Assembly (NCBI GenBank): GCA_029860345.1
Contig: JAOUBJ010000005.1
Coordinates: 1 to 64,000 of the forward strand
DNA from: Candidatus Zixiibacteriota bacterium
GTDB lineage: Bacteria; Zixibacteria; MSB-5A5; GN15; FEB-12
Direction of reading: 5' to 3'
DNA length: 64,000 nucleotides
This document shows, piece by piece, positions 35,420 through 43,591 of this stretch; position 1 is the stretch's first letter; every line of letters starts with the position of its first letter. Position numbers and translations under genes: made by a program. Below the pieces are notes generated by a model, which had not been told where the DNA came from, did no database searches, and saw nothing but the letters and a program-made list of their open reading frames with translations.

Positions 35420-35649
35420 ACTGCGTCCTTCAACTTTTGGGGTTTGGGTTTATGACAGAAAAGAACACAGCAGTCCATTTAGGATTGAGTACCCTCGGTC
35501 GCCTGACTATGATTCGATCCTCTGTCAATTTCTTATGCCTGCGTTTGGCGCTGGCGTTGGCTGCCGGCTCAGCAACTATAATGCAGAAAAGTGAGAATCA
35601 CCGCAAGTCAAAAATGAAGATACTGTCGGTCCGAATTCGCCGAAGACAG

Positions 35650-36930
35650 TCAGAGCTTACTGATGAGGATACCTTCGTACTCAATCCCCAATCGGTCCAG
35701 GGCAATGAAAAAATGCCCGAGCGTCAGCAGGTAATGATCGGAACGAGTGGCAATATCGTCACGAATGGTCTCTGCGATATTGCTGTAAAAGTAGTGCCCC
35801 GACTGCGCGTTGACTTTGACCAGTTTCTGCTCGGCTCGTTCATCGATGAAGAAAGCGCCGGCAGTCAGGAGAGGTTCGCCCGGGAACAAAAAGGCGTGAT
35901 TGGCGCGCGGCACTTTACGGCCGGTCTCTTTCTCGATACGATCAACCTCCTCGCGCAATAGCTCACGACCAAACCGGATTGTGCCGTTGAGGCCGACGGC
36001 GAAAAAGTACTCGCCCGATTGCAATCCATCGAATCCAGCCCTGGTCAGCGTCTGCAATACTCCTGGGTCCCCCCCGCGTCTGAAGAACTTGCTGTACTCC
36101 TCTTGCAACTTGGCTGCTTCTTTGTTGGGAAATGCCTCACGCGGCGCATTCTCTTTCATCCACTCCAGCGTCCTGACCGTAGGTACAAACGCCGTGATGC
36201 CACTGGCAAACTCGGTCGTAAGTTCGGCGTGTGCGTGCAGGAAATCTTTGTAGTTTTGGTATCCCTGGATGACATAGTCGGGCGGCTCGGCGTACAGATC
36301 GAAGAGCGCGGGTAGATCAAATTCGGTCGCCACCGGCGGCCTGTGTACCGAGTCGGCGTCCAGGCTCATCAGATATTGATAGACTGCGGCCTCGTATTTC
36401 GTGCGATAGGACTTGTTTTCCAAGAACCAGCCATCACTCGCCACCCGGTGCAGCCAGATCAAGTACCGGTTTTGTTGCACAGTGCAGAGTTGGATATCTG
36501 CATTCCATGGTGCGGTTTGGCCGTCCGACTTTTCCCCATTGAGTACGTTGCTATAAAAACGAAAAGAACTTGGCATGTATAACGGAACCACGAACGCCGT
36601 CCCCACGCTAACAGGTGAGTTGTTATGATACTGGTGGTTTGAAAGCGCCTCTGCTGCCCGCATGACTGCCGCCCGATCGACACAGATCAGCCGGGTTGTT
36701 CGGAACCAGGCGTAAAAAGTGGTATCACTATCGAACCATGGATCAAGCGGCCCGCAGGCGTAGCAGCCTTCAGCGCGCAGCAAGCTACCCAACTCTTGCT
36801 GCAACATCGTATCCTGGGCCGCCATCAGCGATCCAAATGCGTCTCCAATGATCGGCTCAGCCAGGCCACCGGAAACGGCAAAGACAGTTACCAAGACGAG
36901 AACAAATATGGGAATAATGCGAAGATGCAT
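35650..36930 (-). CDS. Secreted protein of unknown function, third gene of an outer-membrane module
   Basis: A 426-residue exported protein that I do not recognise. The start at 36930 (MHLRIIPIF) was preferred to GTG 36939 because AGGTGA lies just before it. A signal peptide ends near residue 25 (VSGGLAEP). The body is mixed alpha/beta with a Cys pair near residue 55 (GCYACGPLDP), a helix-rich middle (ALFDLYAEPPDYVIQGYQNY) and a C-terminal part with HAFLFPGEPLLTAG. No transmembrane helix or known enzymatic motif is visible. It starts 12 nt after the kinase-like lipoprotein gene and shares an operon with it and an Omp85 barrel, so it is probably their envelope partner. Confidence 0.75.
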   Translation of the reverse strand: MHLRIIPIFVLVLVTVFAVSGGLAEPIIGDAFGSLMAAQDTMLQQELGSLLRAEGCYACGPLDPWFDSDTTFYAWFRTTRLICVDRAAVMRAAEALSNHQYHNNSPVSVGTAFVVPLYMPSSFRFYSNVLNGEKSDGQTAPWNADIQLCTVQQNRYLIWLHRVASDGWFLENKSYRTKYEAAVYQYLMSLDADSVHRPPVATEFDLPALFDLYAEPPDYVIQGYQNYKDFLHAHAELTTEFASGITAFVPTVRTLEWMKENAPREAFPNKEAAKLQEEYSKFFRRGGDPGVLQTLTRAGFDGLQSGEYFFAVGLNGTIRFGRELLREEVDRIEKETGRKVPRANHAFLFPGEPLLTAGAFFIDERAEQKLVKVNAQSGHYFYSNIAETIRDDIATRSDHYLLTLGHFFIALDRLGIEYEGILISKL

Positions 36931-36942
36931 ACCGGTCACCTA

Positions 36943-38688
36943 TTAATCCATGTGCTCTATGCTCACCAGGCGAAACCGTTCGGACAGATCATCGAACCAG
37001 AGCAGCAGTCGGGTCGGTTTGGAAAGGCCGGTCTGCTGACGCTTGGTTTGAAGAATGATCTCATACAGATGGTCCTCCTGCTCATCGCTGCCCTCCTCGT
37101 GCGGAAACTGTGCCATCATAGTGCGCTGATCCTTCAATGACAAGGCGAATGATGTAACACGGAACTCGCGGGGACCGATGACATTTTCTCCACGGTATCG
37201 AACGGTCATGAAGTAGGTGGCGTTGTCCGGATAGAGTCCGTACTTGACGGCCAGATCCTCGAACCTGAATTGCAGATCACGACGGAAATACCCGACCTCG
37301 AAATAGTCGAGCGGGTTGATTTTGTTAAACCAGTGCCGTCCGATCTTGTCGCGCCGTTCGAGAAGCGTTCTTAGCAGATAGGCTTCCGCCTCCGGGTCGG
37401 AGTATTGTCCGGTGGAGACGAGCGCTTTGAGGTCCTCATCGGTGAAAGCCATCACAATCTTGGCGCCCCAGTAGGCGTCACGATCGGTCATGTTCTCAAA
37501 GGCCGGGTTGGGATAGATGGGATCGAACTTGTCAGGTTCGAACAACTTCGACTCAAAGTAACCAATCGACGGATACTGGTACGGTTTGGCGTACTCCCAG
37601 GGCCAGGTCTTAAGACCGAGTGTGACCAGCGAGACGAAATTGTCCCTAAGATCGAAAAAGTTCGCATACCCTTTTATCGGCGGCTTGGCGCCATGACCGT
37701 CGGCGCCCAGCGTGGAACCGAAATCCAAAAGGTAATGTCTGAGGAATCCCCGCCCGTTTTCTTCTTCAAACACATCAAGGCTGTTGTGGTCTTTGAGATC
37801 ATAATGGTTGACCAGCGATCCGATCACATACAGCCCGCGCAATTCCCGTCGATCCTCGTGTCGGCACCAGTCGTTGGGATCATCTTTGCGCCGACCCGAG
37901 TAGCTGAAAGGTCCCTTGACATTACCGAGCGACAACGAAGCCAACGACCGGATGCGTCCGTCCGGTTCATGATGAACCTCGGCCAGTATCTCATCGAGGT
38001 CCTCTTGCAGGAAGGGGCGCTTTTTGCCCGCCGCGTTTTTGATGGTAGCACCTTCTTTGATGCGCAACATTTCCGGCCGCCAATAAACAATCGTCTCCTG
38101 GGCCACATTGTAACCGCAGGCATGAAAATAACGCGACACTACAGCAGCGGCGCCGGTCCCCAATTGGGGGAACCCATGCGGGTCAAACTTAATAATGTAC
38201 TGGTCGCCGCGTGCATCCTCGATCCAGAATCCGGGCGTTTGACCACCCACTTTGGGCCGGAACACCGTCCACACGCCGGTCGTGTCGGGCCCCGCCGTTC
38301 GCGCCGGTCCGGTGCGGATTTGCTCGGTAGACATTCGTTCAAAACCATGACGATTGGTAAACCAGCTACTGTTCGGCACTTCATCGAAGCTGTTAATATT
38401 GACCGCCCGTTTTCTGTGTCCGGTCAAAATTCGGGCAGAACGCTCGAGGTCGAGAAGCTCAAGACCCGGATCGAAAACTGTGCGGTCAATGGTCGTCCAG
38501 GACAAGTCCGGTTCACGGAACTCTGGTTCGTCGATATTCCGTCGGTCGTCATCGACCCAGAACGGTCCCTCGGGGTCAATCCTGGGATGCGACCCGCACG
38601 ATGCCAACAGGATGATCGCACTTAGGGCCGGAACAATACCGCCCAAAATCGTGCTCTTGTTCACAATCCTGTGATCCTGCCTATTCAT
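36943..38688 (-). CDS. Lipoprotein with kinase-fold-like motifs
   Basis: A 581-residue lipoprotein. The start at 38688 (MNRQDHRIV) was chosen because GGAGG lies 6 nt before it; a GTG 15 nt earlier overlaps the upstream stop. The lipobox is LLASC (C31). I do not recognise the family. Some stretches look like a protein- or lipid-kinase core: YIIKFDPHG (K167, beta-3-like), LVNHYDLKDHN (D297, D300, N302, catalytic-loop-like) and LLDFGSTLG (DFG at 322-324). They occur in the right order and spacing for the PI3K/HipA-like group. The C-terminal about 200 residues are beta-rich. It lies 11 nt downstream of an Omp85 barrel gene and 12 nt upstream of a secreted unknown. A kinase role is inference from three short motifs. 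Confidence 0.7.
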   Translation of the reverse strand: MNRQDHRIVNKSTILGGIVPALSAIILLASCGSHPRIDPEGPFWVDDDRRNIDEPEFREPDLSWTTIDRTVFDPGLELLDLERSARILTGHRKRAVNINSFDEVPNSSWFTNRHGFERMSTEQIRTGPARTAGPDTTGVWTVFRPKVGGQTPGFWIEDARGDQYIIKFDPHGFPQLGTGAAAVVSRYFHACGYNVAQETIVYWRPEMLRIKEGATIKNAAGKKRPFLQEDLDEILAEVHHEPDGRIRSLASLSLGNVKGPFSYSGRRKDDPNDWCRHEDRRELRGLYVIGSLVNHYDLKDHNSLDVFEEENGRGFLRHYLLDFGSTLGADGHGAKPPIKGYANFFDLRDNFVSLVTLGLKTWPWEYAKPYQYPSIGYFESKLFEPDKFDPIYPNPAFENMTDRDAYWGAKIVMAFTDEDLKALVSTGQYSDPEAEAYLLRTLLERRDKIGRHWFNKINPLDYFEVGYFRRDLQFRFEDLAVKYGLYPDNATYFMTVRYRGENVIGPREFRVTSFALSLKDQRTMMAQFPHEEGSDEQEDHLYEIILQTKRQQTGLSKPTRLLLWFDDLSERFRLVSIEHMD

Positions 38689-38699
38689 CCGACGCCTCC

Positions 38700-39995
38700 T
38701 CACAACCTCTCCGAAAGTTGCAGATAGAAACGCATGCCTTCATCGCTGAAGGCGACCTGTGTGCTCAGTATCAGACCATTGTCGTTCCAGACGCGCAGCC
38801 CGCCCCCGGCCGAGTAGCGCCAGCCGGACATGTCGAAGTCATCGGTGATTGACTCAGCCACACGGGCTTCGTCGAGAAACATAAATGCATCCAGCGTCAA
38901 CCAGACAGGCCATCGGTATTCCACCGAGACCAAAGCCAGGTCGTTGTCCACGAATCTCCTCCGCCGGTAGCCGCGCAGATCATCCTCCCCGCCGAGATAC
39001 CTGCGCAGATAGAAAGGAACATTCGGCGAATCACCCACCGGATCGATTGATTCCACCAGCAGGCGCAGGGCGAGTATCCGTTTTTTGAAGATGTTCAGGT
39101 AGTGCCTGAGATTCAGGCGCGTGACCGTATATCCGAGATCGTCGGAACGGCCGACGCCATGATGGTAGGTCACACCGATTTCTTCGTAACCGCCGCGCGA
39201 TGGCTGCCCTTCGCTGTCGCGCCAATCGTGCGAGAGCGAGGCGCCGAACGCCATTAGGCGTACCGCAGCCAGGTCCTCAGCCGCCAGACCCAGATTACTT
39301 CCAATGCTGTCTATGTCTCCTTCGAGATTGGGATCTTCGCCGTCGTATATGTTCTGGGCATGGAAGGCGCCGTCGATGTTCAGCCGAATCTGTGGTTGCA
39401 GAAGATGGTGCCAACCTATACCCACATAGCTTTTCTCAAGACCAAAGGTGACTTCATCGGTTTCACGCGCGTCGTTACCGAGTCCGTAGAAACTCTCCCA
39501 GGGACGGTTTCTGTATCCGGCCGCAAAGTAGGGCCTTTTGAAGGCGCCGAATTTGTTGGGAGCACTGTATATGAGAGTGTAGCGCTGATAGTCGTTGGTC
39601 GAATAGGTAGCTTTGATTTTGAGCCGCTCACCTTTGGTGAAGACCTCCTTGGAGGTGAAGGCAAAACCTCCCTTGAACCCGGAGTTGGAACCATAGCCTA
39701 CCACCGGGTAGAAACCCCAGACGCGATCGACTTTGGCAAACAGGGAACGGAATCGAGCCACCGGCTTGGTCAGGATAACATCGTTGACAACGAGTCCGAC
39801 TACACCTTCGACCGTGTGAAGCGGCAGCTTGATTATCGTCTGCGGAAGCCGCAGAACCTTCTGCCCCAATGACCGCTTGTGCTTTAGCTGCCTGCGGACA
39901 CGCGTCGTATCTATCTCGTAGGCATCAACGGTTACCGCCTGCATCAGAGGGGCAATTATCAATAAGGAGACCAGGATATAACGCCGAAGCATCAT
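38700..39995 (-). CDS. Omp85/BamA-superfamily outer-membrane barrel without POTRA domains
   Basis: A 431-residue outer-membrane protein. The start at 39995 gives the best signal peptide (RRYILVSLLIIAPLMQAVTV); a TTG start 33 nt upstream is possible. After a basic linker (about 25-90) the protein is a beta-barrel of about 340 residues with aromatic-rich strands. The Omp85 lid-lock signature is seen as YLGGEDDLRGYRRRRF (the xRGY motif). No POTRA repeat precedes the barrel; full BamA/TamA have several. It therefore resembles the patatin-D15/surface-antigen subgroup. It is the first gene of a three-gene minus-strand operon with the kinase-like lipoprotein and the secreted unknown, so it could export or anchor them. 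Confidence 0.88.
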   Translation of the reverse strand: MMLRRYILVSLLIIAPLMQAVTVDAYEIDTTRVRRQLKHKRSLGQKVLRLPQTIIKLPLHTVEGVVGLVVNDVILTKPVARFRSLFAKVDRVWGFYPVVGYGSNSGFKGGFAFTSKEVFTKGERLKIKATYSTNDYQRYTLIYSAPNKFGAFKRPYFAAGYRNRPWESFYGLGNDARETDEVTFGLEKSYVGIGWHHLLQPQIRLNIDGAFHAQNIYDGEDPNLEGDIDSIGSNLGLAAEDLAAVRLMAFGASLSHDWRDSEGQPSRGGYEEIGVTYHHGVGRSDDLGYTVTRLNLRHYLNIFKKRILALRLLVESIDPVGDSPNVPFYLRRYLGGEDDLRGYRRRRFVDNDLALVSVEYRWPVWLTLDAFMFLDEARVAESITDDFDMSGWRYSAGGGLRVWNDNGLILSTQVAFSDEGMRFYLQLSERL

Positions 39996-40138
39996 AGCAC
40001 ATACTTTCGTCCAAAAGTGTTTCAGCAAATCGTAAATCGTATTGGCAAAGGTTACTTAAAACTGGTAACAAGTCCAACCAGAAACTGTTCCATGTCGATC
40101 TGTCTTACAATTCGGCTGAGCCGATCACTGGGCCGGCT

Positions 40139-41308
40139 TCACTCCTGCAAGTATACTTCGCCCGCTCGGGCCAGGGCCATTCTGGTCAGGAACGGTCCCA
40201 CCCCTTCGTAAATGATCACCGACGATAGAACTACCGCACCCATGATTTGTCCCAACTCAGGGTTCGATTCCATCACTGTCAGCACCATGCCGATGGCCAC
40301 ACCGGCCTGTGGGATCAACGTAAGACCAAGGTTTCCGCTCACTATCGGATCGACATCGGTCGCCTTGGCGGCAACCCAGGTTCCAAGGAACTTGCCGACA
40401 GGTCGCATGACCAGGTAAACGATACCAAGAAGACCAAGGGTGGCCAACGATTCAAGGTGCAAACTGGCCCCGGAGAGGACGAAAAAAGCAATGTAAAAAG
40501 GCATCTCCGTCTGGCGCAACTCGGCATACACCAGTCTGTGCATCATCGACAAGTTGTTGGTCACGGCGCCCACGATAAGGCACACCATCAAGTATGAAAT
40601 GCCGATGGTTTTAGCCGCACCGATGCCGAGAAGGAGTCCGCCGACGATCACCAACAGCAGCTCCGACAGGTCGTCGATCTTCTGTTCCCAATAGGTGATC
40701 AGGGCTGCGATTACCGCGCCGATAAACACCGACCCGATCAACTCTTTGCCAATGGCCAAGAGCACACCGGCTATCGGCTCACCATCCAACAGCGCGCTTG
40801 AGGCATAGAAAACACGGAATATAATCAGGCAGATAATATTGTTGATCGCCACGACCGCCAGAAGCGTATCGGTCAGCGGTCCTCGCGCTCGGTACTCGCG
40901 GATAACCAAAAGAGTCACGCCCGGTGCCGTGGCCATACTGACCGCCCCAAGAAGGATCGACAATCTCAAGTCCGAGGTAATGGCCAGCGTTGCGACAAAC
41001 ACCAGTATGAAAGCGCCGAAGCTCTCGGCCAACGCAATATTAATCACGCCGCGACCAAGGGATTTCAAGTGACGTAGTTCAACTTCGCCACCGATGGCAA
41101 ACAGGATTAGTCCCAGAGCGACATCATTAATGATATGAATATCAGCCAGTGTCTCATACGAGATCCAGCCCATCACCGAGGGTCCGAAGACCAGCCCGAC
41201 CAGCATATAACCGGTGACCCGGGGGATTTTGATCCGATGCGATAGTTTACCGCCCAGCAAGCCAAGCAGTATCACCATGCCGACGCTTAGTAGCTCATAG
41301 ACCTGCAC
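40139..41308 (-). CDS. Kef-type (CPA2) cation:proton antiporter membrane subunit
   Basis: A 389-residue protein with about 12 transmembrane helices and no cytosolic TrkA domain. The CPA2 pattern is clear: GGKLSHRIKIPRVTGYMLVG at the start, LALGLILFAIGGE-like helix (FAIGGEVELRHLKSLG), and AMATAPGVTLLV-like TM (SMATAPGVTLLVIREYRARG). It starts at GTG 41308; the Shine-Dalgarno site is weak. It should exchange K+ or Na+ for H+ across the inner membrane. The KefB/KefC C-terminal RCK domain is missing, so regulation by ligands is not seen. It is separated by 143 nt from the barrel operon and by the repeat gap from the helicase; probably monocistronic. Confidence 0.92.
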   Translation of the reverse strand: MQVYELLSVGMVILLGLLGGKLSHRIKIPRVTGYMLVGLVFGPSVMGWISYETLADIHIINDVALGLILFAIGGEVELRHLKSLGRGVINIALAESFGAFILVFVATLAITSDLRLSILLGAVSMATAPGVTLLVIREYRARGPLTDTLLAVVAINNIICLIIFRVFYASSALLDGEPIAGVLLAIGKELIGSVFIGAVIAALITYWEQKIDDLSELLLVIVGGLLLGIGAAKTIGISYLMVCLIVGAVTNNLSMMHRLVYAELRQTEMPFYIAFFVLSGASLHLESLATLGLLGIVYLVMRPVGKFLGTWVAAKATDVDPIVSGNLGLTLIPQAGVAIGMVLTVMESNPELGQIMGAVVLSSVIIYEGVGPFLTRMALARAGEVYLQE

Positions 41309-41557
41309 CTGTTCTCACTCCAATGCTCGCGCTCATTTGTCGAAGATGATAAGCGGCGCGCTGTCATGTGTCAACCAAACTTCATGGACGCAGGTTTGTC
41401 ATCAAACCTACCGACCGTGTAGGGCATCCGCCGAGGCGGGTTTCCAGGAGTTTCGGGCGACCCAGACCGCACTATGCTGTAGGACAAGTCTTTCTTCAGA
41501 CCTGCCAAAGAAGGCGGGTCCGAAGACGGACCCACCCTACTAATGAGCTCTCAACCT

Positions 41558-41641
41558 CACCCTGAACTCCCCAACCTCACCCTGAGCTCCCCAACCTCAC
41601 ACTGAGCTCCCCAACCTCATCCTGAGCGGAGTCGAAGGGTG
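41558..41641. repeat. 20-bp tandem array capped by a dispersed palindromic repeat
   Basis: Three 20-bp units (41558-41577, 41578-41597, 41598-41617), consensus CACCCTGAGCTCCCCAACCT with one or two changes each, run into a 24-bp dispersed element (41618-41641) that begins CATCCTGAGCGGAGTC and ends GAAGGGTG. The architecture repeats that at 4633-4719 with a different spacer. Confidence 0.8.
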
Positions 41642-41692
41642 AACCAAGTCCAGTAGGTCGGAACCCCTTAGTGGTGCCGACATGAATGAACG

Positions 41693-41714
41693 GCAGAACC
41701 AGAAGCGGTTCTGC
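41693..41714. repeat. Perfect hairpin near the helicase 3' end
   Basis: Arms GCAGAACC (41693-41700) and GGTTCTGC (41707-41714) enclose a 6-nt loop. No T-tract follows on either strand. It lies 60 nt beyond the helicase stop and could act as a transcript-stabilising structure. Confidence 0.6.
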
Positions 41715-41773
41715 ACTACGTCATCTTGAGGCGGTCTTCGGGCGACCGTCTCTGAACATATTCGAGGCGAATA

Positions 41774-43297
41774 TCAACGGCGTTTGGAAGAACGACTGCG
41801 CGTTTTCTTGCGGGGGCGGTCTTTCTTGGGAGACTTTTCAGGCGGAGCAGGTGGCGCGGGTGAAGGCTGTTCCGGCGGCGCGTGCAAAGTCTCCTGGTAG
41901 TAATCATCCAGCAGCATGGCAATCACCGAGGCTTCATCTTCGCTCTGACCCAGTTCAATAGCCAGCGGGACGAATCGCTGCATCCGTTCTACCTGCAACT
42001 TATCGCGCGCACGCAACCGGGCTTCCAGCAAGGCCGTCACGCGCTGGGCGGCAATGGCGGCAACGTCGTCATCGGTCGGCAATGGTCGTTCAATCATTTC
42101 GATACTGAACCGCTTGGCGATGCGTTGCAGCTCGGCTTTTTCCAGCACATTGGCCAGGGTGATCGCTTCGCCCGACGCTCCCGCCCGTCCGGTGCGTCCG
42201 GCTCGATGAACATACAGTTCGGGGTCCTCGGGTGGTTCATACTGAATGATATGCGACAATTCCGGTATGTCGATCCCTCGCGCAGCCAGATCGGTAGCGA
42301 CCAGAAATCGAAGTTTGTGTTCACGCACGCGGGTCATGATCTTTTCGCGAGCCCGCTGGGTCAGATCGGCCGTGAGTTCATCGGCGTCATAACCAAACCG
42401 TTTGAGCACAGTCGTAACAAAACCGACCGTTGCCTTGGTATTACAGAAGACAATCGCGCCGGTCGGGTTTTCGATCTCAATAACGCGCACCAGGCAACGT
42501 TCTTTTTCCATGCCCGGCACCACGTAAAAAACATGCTCGGTTTCGGCCACATGCACGTTGTCCCGACTCAGACTCAGAAAATCCGGCTGCCTGAGGAATT
42601 CTCCGGCCAGACGGATGACGTGACTGGGAAAAGTGGCCGAGAACATGTAGGCGTTGATCCGCCGACGCGGCAGGTAGCGCTGGATCTGCTTCATGTCAGG
42701 ATAGAAGCCCATCGACATCATTCGGTCAGCCTCATCAAAAACCAGTATTTCCAAACCATCCAGACTCAACGTCCTTTTGAGCAGATGATCAAGGATTCTT
42801 CCGGGAGTGCCCACCACAATCTGCGCACCGGAGCGGAAAGCCTCGATTTGCGGACCATACCCGACACCGCCATAAACAGCGACGCACCTGATACCGGTAT
42901 TACCGGCTAAAAGTGAAATCTCATCGCCCACTTGTTTGGCCAGTTCGCGGGTGGGAACCAAAATCAACGCCTGTCCGGTCGGTCCCGGATTCTTGATTCG
43001 TTCCATTATCGGCAGCACAAAAGCGCCTGTCTTACCGCTGCCGGTACGTGACTGACAGATCAGATCACGCCGGGCCAGCATGTAAGGAATGGTCCGTGCC
43101 TGAACCGTGGTCAACTCCGTCCAACCGGCGCGCGCTGCAGCCTGGCGCAATTGTGGCGGCAAGTCGACCATCGAGGTGCTCGGAAGTGAGTCGGCCGGTT
43201 CGACCAGATGTTCGGCGCCGGCACTCAGTGATCGGGCTAGTTTGCTCTCGAGGGCATCCGGCGAGGCGTCTTCGTAATTCGTGTCTTCTGTTGTCAT
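41774..43297 (-). CDS. DEAD-box ATP-dependent RNA helicase
   Basis: A 507-residue helicase. Motifs in order: Q-motif region (LTTVQARTIPYML), Walker A SRTGSGKT (83-90), PTRELAKQ, TPGRILDHL, VFDEADRMM, SATFPSH, then VATDLAARGIDIPEL and HRAGRTGRAG of the C-terminal RecA domain. A basic tail (KSPKKDRPRKKTRSRSSKRR) follows, as in RNA-binding RhlE/CsdA types. Bacterial DEAD-box helicases act in ribosome assembly, mRNA decay and cold adaptation; which of these applies is not shown. It is divergent from the YidD-fusion gene, with 294 bp between them that carry that gene's promoter. Confidence 0.96.
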   Translation of the reverse strand: MTTEDTNYEDASPDALESKLARSLSAGAEHLVEPADSLPSTSMVDLPPQLRQAAARAGWTELTTVQARTIPYMLARRDLICQSRTGSGKTGAFVLPIMERIKNPGPTGQALILVPTRELAKQVGDEISLLAGNTGIRCVAVYGGVGYGPQIEAFRSGAQIVVGTPGRILDHLLKRTLSLDGLEILVFDEADRMMSMGFYPDMKQIQRYLPRRRINAYMFSATFPSHVIRLAGEFLRQPDFLSLSRDNVHVAETEHVFYVVPGMEKERCLVRVIEIENPTGAIVFCNTKATVGFVTTVLKRFGYDADELTADLTQRAREKIMTRVREHKLRFLVATDLAARGIDIPELSHIIQYEPPEDPELYVHRAGRTGRAGASGEAITLANVLEKAELQRIAKRFSIEMIERPLPTDDDVAAIAAQRVTALLEARLRARDKLQVERMQRFVPLAIELGQSEDEASVIAMLLDDYYQETLHAPPEQPSPAPPAPPEKSPKKDRPRKKTRSRSSKRR

Positions 43298-43526
43298 GTT
43301 CCAGCTATAAGTTCGTTCAACCCTTCGCTATTGTACCGGGTTTTCCAAGTCGGTTCCTAAGATACAGATTATAGATCAATGTGTACAGGAGTATCTCGGG
43401 TTTTCCACAGTGACATACCTACTCCGGTTTTTGCGCTAAGGCGACGGGGCTTGACCGCGCCAAAGGCAGGATCATGACCCGACCCATAACGTACATACGA
43501 GACAAGAGCGGTCGCCCTCTTGGGGG

Positions 43527-43556
43527 TTGACATGGCGGTTGGTCGGAACATATAAT
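43527..43556 (+). promoter_or_regulatory. Consensus sigma70-type promoter of the YidD-fusion gene
   Basis: A perfect TTGACA (43527-43532) and a perfect TATAAT (43551-43556) are 18 nt apart. Transcription would start near 43563, about 29 nt before the ATG at 43592. The remaining divergent gap (43298-43526) shows nothing else convincing. Confidence 0.8.
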
Positions 43557-43591
43557 GACTGTTCTGAACATCCAGCTAAAGGCCTGACAGA

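Larger units (their letters stand above)
41309..41773. other. Repeat-bearing intergenic gap
   Basis: A 465-bp gap before the helicase 3' end. It holds the 20-bp tandem array with its dispersed-repeat cap (41558-41641) and a perfect hairpin (41693-41714). Short stretches such as GGCGGGTCCGAAGACGGACC are palindromic too. No credible gene was found. Confidence 0.65.

Noticed and set aside
37405-38625. 406-codon open frame on the plus strand
   Set aside because: It is antisense to the kinase-like lipoprotein gene, which has a signal peptide, lipobox and operon spacing. The antisense frame has none of these.
41882-42910. 342-codon plus-strand frame
   Set aside because: It is antisense to the DEAD-box helicase.
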